Assembly: GCA_016710095.1 (NCBI GenBank)
Contig: JADJLL010000019.1
Location: 1 to 64,000 of the forward strand
From: Candidatus Eiseniibacteriota bacterium
GTDB lineage: Bacteria; Eisenbacteria; RBG-16-71-46
DNA length: 64,000 bases
Reading direction: 5' to 3'
Position numbers and translations under genes: made by a program. Below are positions 18,333 to 26,874 of this stretch, piece by piece. A model generated the notes under the pieces. The model worked only from the letters and a program-made list of their open reading frames with translations, was not told the origin of the DNA and ran no database searches. Each line of letters starts with the position of its first letter. Within the stretch, counting starts at the first letter, position 1.

Positions 18333-19919
18333 TCAGCGCCCTCCTTCCGGCGTCGCCGTGGCGGTGGCCGCGGGCGCCTTGGTCATCGCGACGGTCCGGT
18401 TGCTGCGCACGAGCGACTCGCGCAGCACCGCCGTCAGGTCCTCGACACGCAGCGACTGCACGCGCTCCTGCTCGCGGAAGTAGTCACGCCAGTCACCGTA
18501 GAGCGCCTGCGCCTGCGCGAGTTCGCCGGCCAGTTCGACGTTGTCCTCGACCGAGCCGATCTTCTGCGCGCGCACGCGCACCTTGTAACCGTTCAACTCG
18601 TCCTGCGTGAACGGGTGGGCGCCGAGCACGTCCTCGATCACCGCGTACGCTTCCTGCTCGACCTTCTCGGGGTCCTGGCCGGACGCGGGCACGATGAACA
18701 GCGTGAACAGGTTCGGGTACTTCTCGCCGGGGTTGCCGGTGCCGGTACCGACCTGGACGGCGATCTTCTTGTCCTTCACGAGCGCCTTGTACAGGCGCGA
18801 CCACCGGCCACCGCCGAGCAGGTCCGCCGCCGCCTCGTAGGCCGGGTAGGACGGATCGCTGGCCGCCGGAATGTGCCAGCCCACGAGCACGATCGGCTGG
18901 GCCTTGTCCTCGATCACGACACGGCGCTCGGCGATCTGCACCGGCTCGACCGTGTCGATCGGCGGCGGCGCGGGCGCGTCGGAGATCGCGCTGAAGTACT
19001 TCTCGGCGAGGCGCTTCACCTCGGCGAGCGTGACGTCGCCCACGATGGCGATCGTCATGTTCTTGGCGACGTAGTTGCGGCGGAAGAACTCCTCACCCTG
19101 CGTACGGCTGAAGGTCTTGAGGTCGGACGGATAGCCGATGCCGCCGAATCCGTACGGATGGGCGTTGAACGACGTCGTGATGAACTCGTACAGGAGCCGG
19201 CCGATCGGCGAGGACTCGACGCGCATGCGGCGCTCCTCGTAGACCACGTCGCGCTCCTTGTAGAACTCGCGGAACACCGGGTCCACCATCGCGCCGGAGA
19301 ACAGCGCCGCCCACATCTCGAGGCGGTTGGAAGGCAGCGAGTAGAAGTACGCGGTGATGTCCTCGGCCGTGAACGCGTTCACGCCCTGGCCGCCGGCCTG
19401 CTCGACGATCTGCGTGAACTCGTTGGAGGCCACGAAGCGCACCGAGGCGGCCTGCGCGTCGGCGAACGTCTTCTCGAGCGAGGCGAGACGCGCCGAGTCG
19501 GCCTTCGGGCCCTTGCGGCGCTCGGACAGCAGCGCTTCCCACGCCTTCTCCTCGGCCGCGATGAGCGGCTTCTCGGCGGCGTAGTCGGTCGTGCCGACCT
19601 GCGACGTTCCCTTGAACGCCATGTGCTCCATCATGTGCGCGATACCGGTGGTACCGATGGCGTCGTTGGCCGAACCGGAGTTGACGACCGTGAAGAAGCT
19701 GAACACCGGCGCCTGATGGCGTTCGACCACGAGGAAGCGGAGCCCGTTGGGAAGCGTGAACTCCTGGACCTGCTTCTCGAGCGATTCGAGCCCGGTGCGG
19801 ACGGCGGGAGCGGCGCGGCGAGCGGGTGCCGGGGCGGCCCAGGCAGCGGCGCCCAGCGTCAGCGCTCCGGCCATCGCCAGCGCGAGCACGAGCTTCGCGC
19901 GGGGCGGCAAGCGGAACAT
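18333..19919 (-). CDS. M16-family zinc metallopeptidase, catalytic subunit, exported
   Basis: The product is 528 residues with a signal peptide (KLVLALAMAGALTLGAAAWA). The inverted zinc motif HxxEH is intact in GIAHMMEHMAFKGT, and the third zinc ligand Glu follows in ERDVVYEERRMR. It should degrade peptides in the periplasm together with the Arg/Tyr-bearing partner encoded next. The start was placed at the ATG with GGAGG at ideal spacing (19917-19919) rather than at an earlier in-frame codon. The two genes form a tight operon with a single base between stop and start. Confidence 0.9.
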   Translation of the reverse strand: MFRLPPRAKLVLALAMAGALTLGAAAWAAPAPARRAAPAVRTGLESLEKQVQEFTLPNGLRFLVVERHQAPVFSFFTVVNSGSANDAIGTTGIAHMMEHMAFKGTSQVGTTDYAAEKPLIAAEEKAWEALLSERRKGPKADSARLASLEKTFADAQAASVRFVASNEFTQIVEQAGGQGVNAFTAEDITAYFYSLPSNRLEMWAALFSGAMVDPVFREFYKERDVVYEERRMRVESSPIGRLLYEFITTSFNAHPYGFGGIGYPSDLKTFSRTQGEEFFRRNYVAKNMTIAIVGDVTLAEVKRLAEKYFSAISDAPAPPPIDTVEPVQIAERRVVIEDKAQPIVLVGWHIPAASDPSYPAYEAAADLLGGGRWSRLYKALVKDKKIAVQVGTGTGNPGEKYPNLFTLFIVPASGQDPEKVEQEAYAVIEDVLGAHPFTQDELNGYKVRVRAQKIGSVEDNVELAGELAQAQALYGDWRDYFREQERVQSLRVEDLTAVLRESLVRSNRTVAMTKAPAATATATPEGGR

Positions 19920-20078
19920 GAAAACCTCCGATGGAAGTCGGGAAACGGCGGCTTGGGGAAAGCGCGCGGAATATGTCACGCGTCCTGAGAGGCGGCAATC
20001 GGGCACGACTCCCCCGACGACGAACGCACGTGGGAAGCCCACGGCCGCGGTGCACGCCGCCCGCCCGCGGCCTCCATG

Positions 20079-20115
20079 CGAAAGGGCCCCGGTCGGCTGC
20101 GACCGGGGCCCTTCG
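20079..20115 (-). terminator. Intrinsic terminator of metK
   Basis: A 16-bp stem with one bulge (CGAAAGGGCCCCGGTCG with near-perfect complement) lies about 20 bases downstream of the metK stop. Confidence 0.8.
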
Positions 20116-20135
20116 CGTGTTTCTTGTGGCGTGGC

Positions 20136-21278
20136 TCAGCGCACGCTGGCGGCGAGCAGCTTGGCCTTGTTCGTCTTCTCCCACTCGAAGTCCGGGCGGC
20201 CGAAGTGGCCGTACGCCGCGGTCTGGCGGTAGATCGGACGACGCAGCTTGAGCGACTCGATGATGCCCTTGGGCGTCAGGTCGAAGTGCTTGCGGACGAG
20301 GCTCGTGAGCTTGTCGTCGCTCACCTTGCCCGTGCCGAAGCTGTCCACCATGACGCTGACCGGCTCCGCGACGCCGATGGCGTACGCCACCTGCACTTCG
20401 CAGCGGTCGCACAGGCCCGACGCGACCAGGTTCTTGGCCACGTAGCGCGCCGCGTAGCACGCCGAGCGGTCGACCTTCGACGGGTCCTTGCCCGAGAAGG
20501 CGCCGCCGCCGTGACGGCCCATGCCGCCGTACGTGTCCACGATGATCTTGCGGCCGGTGAGGCCGCAGTCGCCCATCGGGCCGCCGACGACGAAGTTGCC
20601 CGTCGGGTTGACGTGGAACGTGACCGGCTTCGACTTGCTGATCAGGCGCTTCGGAAGCAGCGGAAGGATGACCTTCTCGATCATGTCCTTGCGGATCTGC
20701 TTCTGCGACACCTTGTCGGAGTGCTGCGTGGAGAGCACGACCGTGTCGATGCGCACCGGCTTGTCGCCGTCGTACTCGACCGTGACCTGCGTCTTGCCGT
20801 CCGGACGGAGGTAGTCGACGCCACCCTTCTTGCGGACCTGCGAGAGGCGCATGGCCATCTTGTGCGCGAGCATGATGGGAAGCGGCATCAGTTCCGGCGT
20901 CTCGTTGCACGCGTAGCCGAACATCAGGCCCTGGTCGCCGGCGCCGCCGGTGTTCACGCCCATCGCGATGTCGGGCGACTGCTGGTCGAGCGTCACCATG
21001 ACGGCGCACGTGTGGCTGTCGAAGCCGTAGAGCGCGTCGTTGTAGCCGATGTCGTGGATCACGGAGCGGATGAGCTTCGGAAGCTCGACGTAGGCCTTCG
21101 TGGTGATTTCGCCCGCGACCACGGCGAGACCGGTCGTGACCATGGTCTCGCACGCGACGCGGCTCCACTTGTCCTGCGCCAGCATGGCGTCGAGGACCGC
21201 GTCGGAGATCTGGTCGGCGATCTTGTCGGGATGTCCTTCGGTGACGGACTCGGAAGTGAAGAGATGACGCGACGCCAT
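20136..21278 (-). CDS. metK: S-adenosylmethionine synthetase
   Basis: Makes S-adenosylmethionine from ATP and methionine in the cytoplasm. Signature motifs are GHPDKIADQISDAVLD at the N-terminus, GAGDQGLMFGYA (methionine/ATP loop) and GGGAFSGKDPSKVDRS (P-loop-like). Length from the chosen ATG is 380 residues, normal for the family. The start at 21276-21278 has GAGGAG upstream; the earlier in-frame start lacks one. It supplies methyl groups whose product is recycled by AhcY (12523-13828). It follows the PGI/PMI gene in the same direction with 62 bp between. Confidence 0.95.
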   Translation of the reverse strand: MASRHLFTSESVTEGHPDKIADQISDAVLDAMLAQDKWSRVACETMVTTGLAVVAGEITTKAYVELPKLIRSVIHDIGYNDALYGFDSHTCAVMVTLDQQSPDIAMGVNTGGAGDQGLMFGYACNETPELMPLPIMLAHKMAMRLSQVRKKGGVDYLRPDGKTQVTVEYDGDKPVRIDTVVLSTQHSDKVSQKQIRKDMIEKVILPLLPKRLISKSKPVTFHVNPTGNFVVGGPMGDCGLTGRKIIVDTYGGMGRHGGGAFSGKDPSKVDRSACYAARYVAKNLVASGLCDRCEVQVAYAIGVAEPVSVMVDSFGTGKVSDDKLTSLVRKHFDLTPKGIIESLKLRRPIYRQTAAYGHFGRPDFEWEKTNKAKLLAASVR

Positions 21279-21340
21279 CGATGACTCCTCTGGGTTGATC
21301 CGGACCGGAGCGACTGCTTCCGGCACCGTCGGGGGACTGC

Positions 21341-22423
21341 TCAGCGGACCTTTGCCCGCTCCGCAAGCCGCCGCTTGAAATCGTCGATGCTCGAGATGTC
21401 GGTCGGGTCGACCGTTCCGAGCAGCGCGAGATAGAGACTGAAGTAATCGCCGAACTGCACCAGGGACGCGAGGCGCGCCAGCCGGCTCTCGCCGACGGAA
21501 TGCACCTCGTGCACCGATGCTCCCTGCTTTTCCGCGTACTGCGCGGTGAGATCGAGCCGCGTGACGTGCTCCGCCGCATCCTCGCGATCGCGAAGCACGA
21601 TCACCGAGATGCCGCGGTGCATGTCGCCCGCCGCCTGCCAGCCCACGATTTCGTTGTGGTTCAACTCGGGCACCACCGCCGAATGGCCGAGCAGTTTAGC
21701 ATTTTCGTTCAGCTGCTGTCGCCACCGCACCCCCACCGCGGCCACGGGACCGGCCGAGGAGTACACGAAAACCTGCCGGCCGTGCGAGGCGCGCGCGAGT
21801 TGCTTGGCGGCGTTGGCCGGTTCCGGTGAGGCCGTGCCCAGCGCCCCGCGCCGGGTCGTCATGAGCGCGGCGGCCTCGGCCCAGTCGGCCCCGGAGTCCG
21901 GCGCCCAGCCGAGCGCGCCCACGAGGCGCGTCATCGGCACCCAGGCGTGGAACAGCGACGCGCGCGGCGGCATGCCGCCGGGCACGGTCTGGCGGTGCAG
22001 GCCGCGCGCTTCGGCGCGACGGGCAAGCTCCCCGCCCGAGGTGAGCGCGACGGCAGGAATGCCGCGCGCGACCGTCTGCGCCTCGAGCGAGAGCGTTTCC
22101 TCGGTGTTGCCGGAGTTCGACGAGAGCACGGCGAGCGAGCGCGGATTCACGCAGGCCGGCCACGCGTAGTCGCGCACGGTGAGCCACGGTCGCGGCATCA
22201 CGTCGGCGTACATCGCGCTCGTGAGGTCCGACGCGATCGCCGAACCGCCCATGCCGCCGACGGCGACCAGGTCCGGCGCGGCGCCGTTCAGCTGCCACGG
22301 CGCGTCGCTCGTGCGGCGCAGCGCCTCGTGTACGTGTTCCGGAATCGCGTCCACGAGCGCGGCCATGCCGTGCGCGTCGCGGGCGCCGTAAGGAGGTTCG
22401 AGCGTGGGGTGTGCGAGGTTCAT
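21341..22423 (-). CDS. Bifunctional phosphoglucose/phosphomannose isomerase
   Basis: The 360-residue enzyme has two SIS domains, seen in AVGGMGGSAIASDL and LSSNSGNTEETLSL, plus the C-terminal PELNHNEIVGW block that carries the active-site Glu and His residues of the bifunctional PGI/PMI family. It would interconvert glucose-6-P or mannose-6-P with fructose-6-P. It lies 19 bp downstream of the enzyme I gene of a mannose-family PTS, in the same transcription direction. That gives a direct route from imported hexose-6-phosphate into glycolysis, an inference from context. The ATG is at 22421-22423, but the GGAGG seen nearby lies inside the gene, so the ribosome site is weak. Confidence 0.88.
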   Translation of the reverse strand: MNLAHPTLEPPYGARDAHGMAALVDAIPEHVHEALRRTSDAPWQLNGAAPDLVAVGGMGGSAIASDLTSAMYADVMPRPWLTVRDYAWPACVNPRSLAVLSSNSGNTEETLSLEAQTVARGIPAVALTSGGELARRAEARGLHRQTVPGGMPPRASLFHAWVPMTRLVGALGWAPDSGADWAEAAALMTTRRGALGTASPEPANAAKQLARASHGRQVFVYSSAGPVAAVGVRWRQQLNENAKLLGHSAVVPELNHNEIVGWQAAGDMHRGISVIVLRDREDAAEHVTRLDLTAQYAEKQGASVHEVHSVGESRLARLASLVQFGDYFSLYLALLGTVDPTDISSIDDFKRRLAERAKVR

Positions 22424-22442
22424 GCGGACTCCGAAGCCGGGA

Positions 22443-24206
22443 TCACTGCGCTTCGCCCGCGCGTTCGGGCGCGAGGAAGCTGGGAAGCAGGGCGTTCACG
22501 CGATCGCGCACGAGCCGCCGCACGGCCACGGCCGTGTGACACGCGAGCGCCTCGGAGGCGAGCGCCTGCGCCGCTTCGTAGCGGACCGAGCGGATGGCCG
22601 CCTTGATGCGCGGCACGTCGAAGCAGGACACCGAAAGTTCGTCCACGCCGAGGCCGAGCAGCAGCACGGCGGTCTGCGGGTCTCCCGCCATCTCGCCGCA
22701 CACGCCGACCCAGCGGCCGGCGTCGTGCGCTGCGCGAATCGTGTGGTGGATGCCGCGGAGCACGGCCGGGTCGAGCGGCTCGTACAGGTGCGAGAGCCGC
22801 TCGTTGTCGCGGTCCATGGCGAGCGTGTACTGGATGAGGTCGTTCGAGCCGATCGAGAAGAACTGCGCGTGCTGCGCGAGTGCGTCGGCCATCCACACGG
22901 CGCTCGGCGTCTCGATCATGATGCCGACCTCGACGTTCGGATCGAAGTCACATCCGCGTGCGCGCAGGTCGGCGATCGCCTCGTCGCGCAGCTGCAGCGC
23001 GCGCAGGAGTTCGTCCACGCTCGACACCATCGGGAACATGAGCCGGGCCTTGCCGTGCGCGCTCGCGCGGTAGATCGCGCGGATCTGCGTGCGGAACATT
23101 TCCGGGCTCGTGAGCGCGAGCCGGATGCCGCGCATGCCGAGGAACGGATTCGTCTCGTGCGTGACGCCGAGGTACGACGCCACCTTGTCGCCGCCGAGGT
23201 CCATCGTGCGGAACAGCACCGGCCGGCCCTGCATGCGCTCGATGACCATGCGGTAGGCCGCGTACTGCTCTTCCTCGTTCGGCAGGTCGGTGCGGTTGAG
23301 ATAGAAGAACTCGGTGCGGAAGAGCCCGATGCCGTCGGCGCCCGACGCCTCGGCGCCGTAGACGTCTTCGGGAAGCTCGAGGTTCGCGGCGAGTTCGATG
23401 CGATGCCCGTCGCGCGTCTCGGCGCGCTCGGCCTGCATCGTCGCGAGCGCGCGCGTGCGCGCCTCGAGCCGGATGCGGCGGGCCTCGTAGCGTTCGCGCG
23501 CGGCTTCGTCGGGCTCGCTGATGACGATGCCCTCGAAGCCGTCCACCATCGCGGTCGAGCCGCGCTCGAGCTTCGCGAGCGCCTCGCGCACGCTGACCAC
23601 CGCGGGGATGCCGCGCCCGCGTGCGACGATCGCGCCGTGCGACGTGCGGCCGCCGACCTCGAGCACGAACGCGAGCACGAGGTCGCGCTGCAGCATCGCG
23701 ACTTCGCTCGGTCCGAGTTCGTGGGCGACGACGATCGAAGGCACGCGCAGGTCGCTCGCCTGCCCCGACGCCGCGCCGAGCAGTTCGCGCAGCACGCGGC
23801 GCTCGCAGTCGACGATGTCGTCGCGGCGCTCGCGCAGGTATTCGTTCTCGAGGTTCTCGAAGTGCGCCGCGACGCGTCCCATGTAGGCGCGGAACACGAA
23901 CTCGGCGTTGCGGCGGTCCTCGCGGATCCCCTTCTCGACGGTGTTCACGAGATCGGGATCGTCGAGCATCATGAGGTGCGCGTCGTAGATGTGCGCCTCG
24001 TGCTCGCCGAGCTCGGACGCGATGCCGTCACGGATGCCCGTGAGGTCGCGACGCGCGGAATCGAGCGCCGCGCGGAAGCGTTCGACTTCGGCGACGAGGT
24101 CCTCGGGGGCGATCACCACTTCGCGCACGGCGAGATGCTCGCGCTCGAGCCGGTAGACCGGCCCCAGCGCGATGCCGGGCGATGCCGCGATGCCTTCGAA
24201 TCTCAA
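22443..24206 (-). CDS. ptsI: PTS enzyme I (phosphoenolpyruvate-protein phosphotransferase)
   Basis: The 587-residue soluble protein transfers phosphate from PEP to HPr. The phosphorylated histidine sits in GGRTSHGAIVARGRGIPAV. The PEP-binding C-terminal domain shows GIGLFRTEFFYLNR, FRTMDLGGDK, the substrate block PMVSSVDEL, and the conserved Cys in GVCGEMAGDP. The start is TTG, overlapping the HPr stop (TTGA) with GGGGGAG upstream. It is the last PTS gene of the chain hprK-EIIA-EIIB-EIIC-EIID-HPr-EI and the only enzyme I seen here, so it should feed the adjacent mannose-family permease. It lacks an N-terminal GAF domain, so it is a sugar-type EI and not a PtsP. Confidence 0.95.
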   Translation of the reverse strand: MRFEGIAASPGIALGPVYRLEREHLAVREVVIAPEDLVAEVERFRAALDSARRDLTGIRDGIASELGEHEAHIYDAHLMMLDDPDLVNTVEKGIREDRRNAEFVFRAYMGRVAAHFENLENEYLRERRDDIVDCERRVLRELLGAASGQASDLRVPSIVVAHELGPSEVAMLQRDLVLAFVLEVGGRTSHGAIVARGRGIPAVVSVREALAKLERGSTAMVDGFEGIVISEPDEAARERYEARRIRLEARTRALATMQAERAETRDGHRIELAANLELPEDVYGAEASGADGIGLFRTEFFYLNRTDLPNEEEQYAAYRMVIERMQGRPVLFRTMDLGGDKVASYLGVTHETNPFLGMRGIRLALTSPEMFRTQIRAIYRASAHGKARLMFPMVSSVDELLRALQLRDEAIADLRARGCDFDPNVEVGIMIETPSAVWMADALAQHAQFFSIGSNDLIQYTLAMDRDNERLSHLYEPLDPAVLRGIHHTIRAAHDAGRWVGVCGEMAGDPQTAVLLLGLGVDELSVSCFDVPRIKAAIRSVRYEAAQALASEALACHTAVAVRRLVRDRVNALLPSFLAPERAGEAQ

Positions 24207-24472
24207 GGTTCTCCCCCGAACTTCCCGTCGACGAGTTCACGGATGGATTCGAGCGCCGCGTCCTCGTCGGGCCCGAGCGCCTTCACCAGGATGGTGGCGC
24301 CTTCCTCCGCAGCCAGCATCATGACGCCCATGATGCTCTTGCCATTGACCTCGAGGTCGTCACGCGCCACGAGGATCTCGGACTTGAACCGGGATGCGGC
24401 CTTCACGAACAGCGCGCAGGCGCGTGCGTGAAGCCCCAGTTGATTGCGGATCACCAGTTGAATCTCGGCCAA
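24203..24472 (-). CDS. ptsH: HPr phosphocarrier protein
   Basis: The 89-residue phosphocarrier takes phosphate from enzyme I on His in QLGLHARAC and passes it to EIIA. The regulatory serine is present in VNGKSIMGVMML, the site that HprK phosphorylates in organisms with HPr(Ser)-based control, and hprK lies in the same cluster. The start is TTG (24470-24472) with GGAGGAG at good spacing; no ATG or GTG fits. Oddly, the Pro that usually follows the Arg after the catalytic His (HARPA) is Ala here. The stop overlaps the EI start by four bases. Confidence 0.93.
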   Translation of the reverse strand: MAEIQLVIRNQLGLHARACALFVKAASRFKSEILVARDDLEVNGKSIMGVMMLAAEEGATILVKALGPDEDAALESIRELVDGKFGGEP

Positions 24473-24489
24473 GATCTCCTCCGGGTGGG

Positions 24490-25251
24490 TCAGCCCAGCC
24501 GCTGCCAGGCGGCGACGATTCCGAGAACGCCCATGCCGAGCGCCCATTGAGTCGGTGAAGGACGCGCGCGCTGCGCCGAAAGCAGGCCGATCCCGAGTCC
24601 ACCAGCGAGCGCGGACTGTACCGCGATCGAGCGCGGTTCGCCTCCCGGGGCCAGGGCGACGGCCGTGGCCACGCCGAGCGTGATGCAGCCGGCGTACGCC
24701 AGCAGGGTGACGGCGTTCTCGAGGTCGCCCCGCAGGCGGCCGCCGAGCACGGAGGCGCCGCGTTCGTACCCGAGGGAGACGCCCACGTGGCGCATGCCGA
24801 GATGAGGCAGCGCGTACGCGCACCAGAGCACGATCGCGCCGGCCGGCGATTCGGGACGGGCGAGCGCGACGAGCACTCCGAGCGACGCCGCGAACGGGCG
24901 GAGCGAGAACCAGAACAGCCGGTCGCCGAGCGCCGCGAGCGTCGAGCCGAGCACGCCCTTCATCCGCCCCATCGAGGCGGCGTCCGGGCCTTCCCCGCGC
25001 GAGCGCAGCTCCTCGAGCTTCGCCACGGCGCCGAGAGCGAGCGAGGCGAGCGTCGGCTGCGTGTTGAAGTAGGCGGTGTGCTCGGCGAGCCGAGCGCGCC
25101 GGGTGGCGGCGTCGGGATACAGCGCCTTGAGCACGGGCTGCAGGGCGAACGCCCAGCCGAGCCCCTGCTGGCGCTCGAAATTCCACGTCGCCTGCAGGAG
25201 GTTGGCGCGCAGCGCCACCTTCCAGAACTGGTTCCGGATCGGCGCGGCCAT
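24490..25251 (-). CDS. PTS mannose-family permease subunit IID
   Basis: The 253-residue membrane protein resembles the IID subunits of mannose/fructose/sorbose-type PTS permeases. Recognisable features are the N-terminal ATWNFERQQGLGWAFALQPVLKALYP, the EHTAYFNTQP segment and the GRMKGVLGSTLAALGDRLFWFSLRP block, with about four transmembrane segments in the second half. IID forms the transport channel with IIC. Its ATG overlaps the IIC stop by one base (TGATG). The sugar is not identifiable from sequence; the neighbouring PGI/PMI suggests an aldohexose such as mannose or glucose. Confidence 0.9.
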   Translation of the reverse strand: MAAPIRNQFWKVALRANLLQATWNFERQQGLGWAFALQPVLKALYPDAATRRARLAEHTAYFNTQPTLASLALGAVAKLEELRSRGEGPDAASMGRMKGVLGSTLAALGDRLFWFSLRPFAASLGVLVALARPESPAGAIVLWCAYALPHLGMRHVGVSLGYERGASVLGGRLRGDLENAVTLLAYAGCITLGVATAVALAPGGEPRSIAVQSALAGGLGIGLLSAQRARPSPTQWALGMGVLGIVAAWQRLG

Positions 25252-25964
25252 CAGGGCATCCCCATCACGAGCGTGAGCCACGCGCCGATCATCGCCGCAC
25301 CGTAGATGGCGGCACGCGTGAGGCGGCGCTGCACGAAGGCCGACAGCAGCTGCGCCAGCGCGAAGCCGAGCCACAGCGGCTGCAGCACGGTCCACGCGCG
25401 CGACAACCGCAGCGACTCGTGCTCGACGATGCCGCGCAGGCCGAGCGTTCCCGCGGCGAGCCAGAACGCGACCGATGCGACGCCGACCGCGAAGGCGAGC
25501 GACACGCCGGCGGCGTGCGCCTGTCCGAGCGCGCCTTCGTTCCCGGCGCGCAGTTCGGACTCGCACCAGCGGCTGAGCCCTTCGTTGCGGCGGCGCTGCC
25601 AGCGGATGAGCGGGACGCCCGCGGTGGCGGAGATCATGCCGACCATCACGCCGGCGATCTGCGCGGCGTCGCGCCACGGCTGCATCGCCACGCCGTGCGC
25701 GAGTGCGAGCGCGACGCCGGTGCCGGCGACACCGCCGATGGCGTAGTCCTCGGGCGTGCGCGAGCCGACGGGCAGCGTGCTCGCGGCGAGCAGCTGCAGC
25801 ACGACGCCGACGGCGAGCGCGGTGTGCCAGTCGTTCCACACCCAGCCGAGGATCGTCGCGGTGACGAGCGGCTGGGACAGCAGCGTCTGCGCGACCGGGG
25901 TCGCGTCCAGCGCGGCCACACCGCCCAGGAGGACGGTGACGAGGAACGCGGCTCCGGAACTCAC
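25251..25964 (-). CDS. PTS mannose-family permease subunit IIC
   Basis: The 237-residue polytopic protein has the conserved IIC pattern SQPLVTATILGWVWNDWHTALAVGVVLQLL and PVGSRTPEDYAIGG. With IID it forms the sugar-translocating unit of the inner membrane. The start is GTG (25962-25964), overlapping the IIB stop by GTGA. This family differs from the glucose and fructose PTS superfamilies by having IIC and IID as separate polypeptides, as here. Confidence 0.88.
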   Translation of the reverse strand: MSSGAAFLVTVLLGGVAALDATPVAQTLLSQPLVTATILGWVWNDWHTALAVGVVLQLLAASTLPVGSRTPEDYAIGGVAGTGVALALAHGVAMQPWRDAAQIAGVMVGMISATAGVPLIRWQRRRNEGLSRWCESELRAGNEGALGQAHAAGVSLAFAVGVASVAFWLAAGTLGLRGIVEHESLRLSRAWTVLQPLWLGFALAQLLSAFVQRRLTRAAIYGAAMIGAWLTLVMGMP

Positions 25965-26440
25965 GCCAGCGGCTCGATCGAAGCGAGCGGCACGGCGCGG
26001 CTCGCGGGCACGTCCTGCACGTCGAGCCCGATGTGCCGCGCGTGAAGCGCCCGCGCGGCGGCGCGATCGGCGTCGTCGAGATAGACGTACTCGGCGACCT
26101 TGTCCTTCCCCGGCGCGTGGTGCAGTCCGCCCACGTTGAAGGCGGCGATCTCCGCGCCGGCCTCGACCAGGCGGAGCGCGGTCGGCAGGTCGCGCAGCAG
26201 CAAGGAAGGCGGTGCCCGGCGCGGCGGCCTCGGCGGCGTACGCGCCGACGGCCTCCGCCACGGAAAGCACGCGCACGTCGATGCCGGGCGCGGAGTCCAC
26301 CAGAGCTGCCGCTCCCACTCGCTCGCGGCGACGGCGTCGTCCACGATCACGATGCGCTGGGGGGACAGCCGCTGGCCCCACGCCACGAGCACCTGACCGT
26401 GGATGAGCCGGTCGTCCAACCGATGGAGCACCCAGCTCAT
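25961..26440 (-). CDS. PTS mannose-family IIB, two compensating frameshifts
   Basis: The phosphotransfer subunit receives phosphate on His from IIA; the motif HRLDDRLIHGQVLVAWG shows the active His. Both ends of the gene are in one frame, but the middle (about 26205-26300) reads correctly only in another frame, giving VDSAPGIDVRVLSVAEAVGAYAAEA. Two indels of opposite sign, near 26300 and near 26210, must be present; the first is probably a missing G in the run before GTGGACTCC. Corrected, the protein is about 159 residues, the normal size for the family. The ATG overlaps the IIA stop (ATGA). Conservation of the shifted core suggests sequencing error. Confidence 0.88.
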   Translation of the reverse strand: MSWVLHRLDDRLIHGQVLVAWGQRLSPQRIVIVDDAVAASEWERQLWWTPRPASTCACFPWRRPSARTPPRPPRRAPPSLLLRDLPTALRLVEAGAEIAAFNVGGLHHAPGKDKVAEYVYLDDADRAAARALHARHIGLDVQDVPASRAVPLASIEPLA

Positions 26441-26874
26441 GATTCGGAGCAGCGCTGGGCGCGGATGCTCTCTCGGCCCTTCGTCTGGAGGCGCTCCGCG
26501 AGTTCGGACGCCGTGAAGCGGTCGCGGTTGTGCAGGTAGTCGAGCAGCACGGGCAGGTTCACACCCGTGAGCAGCAGGATCTCGCCGCGCCCGCGCGTGG
26601 CCTTGAGGCCGCACGTGTGGCACGAACCGCCCCAGAAGTCGGTGAGCACGAGACCGCCGTGACGCCAGTGCGTGACCTGCTCGGCGATGCGGGCTTCGAG
26701 CGCCTCGCGCGACAGCCCCGAGTTCGAAAGCACTTCGATCCCCTCGATCGGGCCGTACACCGCCGCCGCAGCGTGCAGCAGCGCCTCCGCGAGATCGGCG
26801 TGCATGACGAGCAGCGCGGGAACGGTGCTCGTGTCCGGCGCTCCGCCGGCGGGTCCCTGAGTGCCGGCGCTCAC
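26437..26874 (-). CDS. PTS mannose-family IIA
   Basis: The 145-residue soluble protein carries phosphate from HPr to IIB. The phospho-His lies in PALLVMHADLAEALLHAA, matching the THG-type motif of ManX-like IIA domains, and LVLTDFWGGSCHTC corresponds to the conserved LTDLFGGSP block. IIA and IIB are separate genes here, not fused. The start is GTG, overlapping the hprK stop (GTGA). A cysteine-containing loop SCHTCG after the Asp/Gly block is unusual for the family. Confidence 0.85.
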   Translation of the reverse strand: MSAGTQGPAGGAPDTSTVPALLVMHADLAEALLHAAAAVYGPIEGIEVLSNSGLSREALEARIAEQVTHWRHGGLVLTDFWGGSCHTCGLKATRGRGEILLLTGVNLPVLLDYLHNRDRFTASELAERLQTKGRESIRAQRCSES

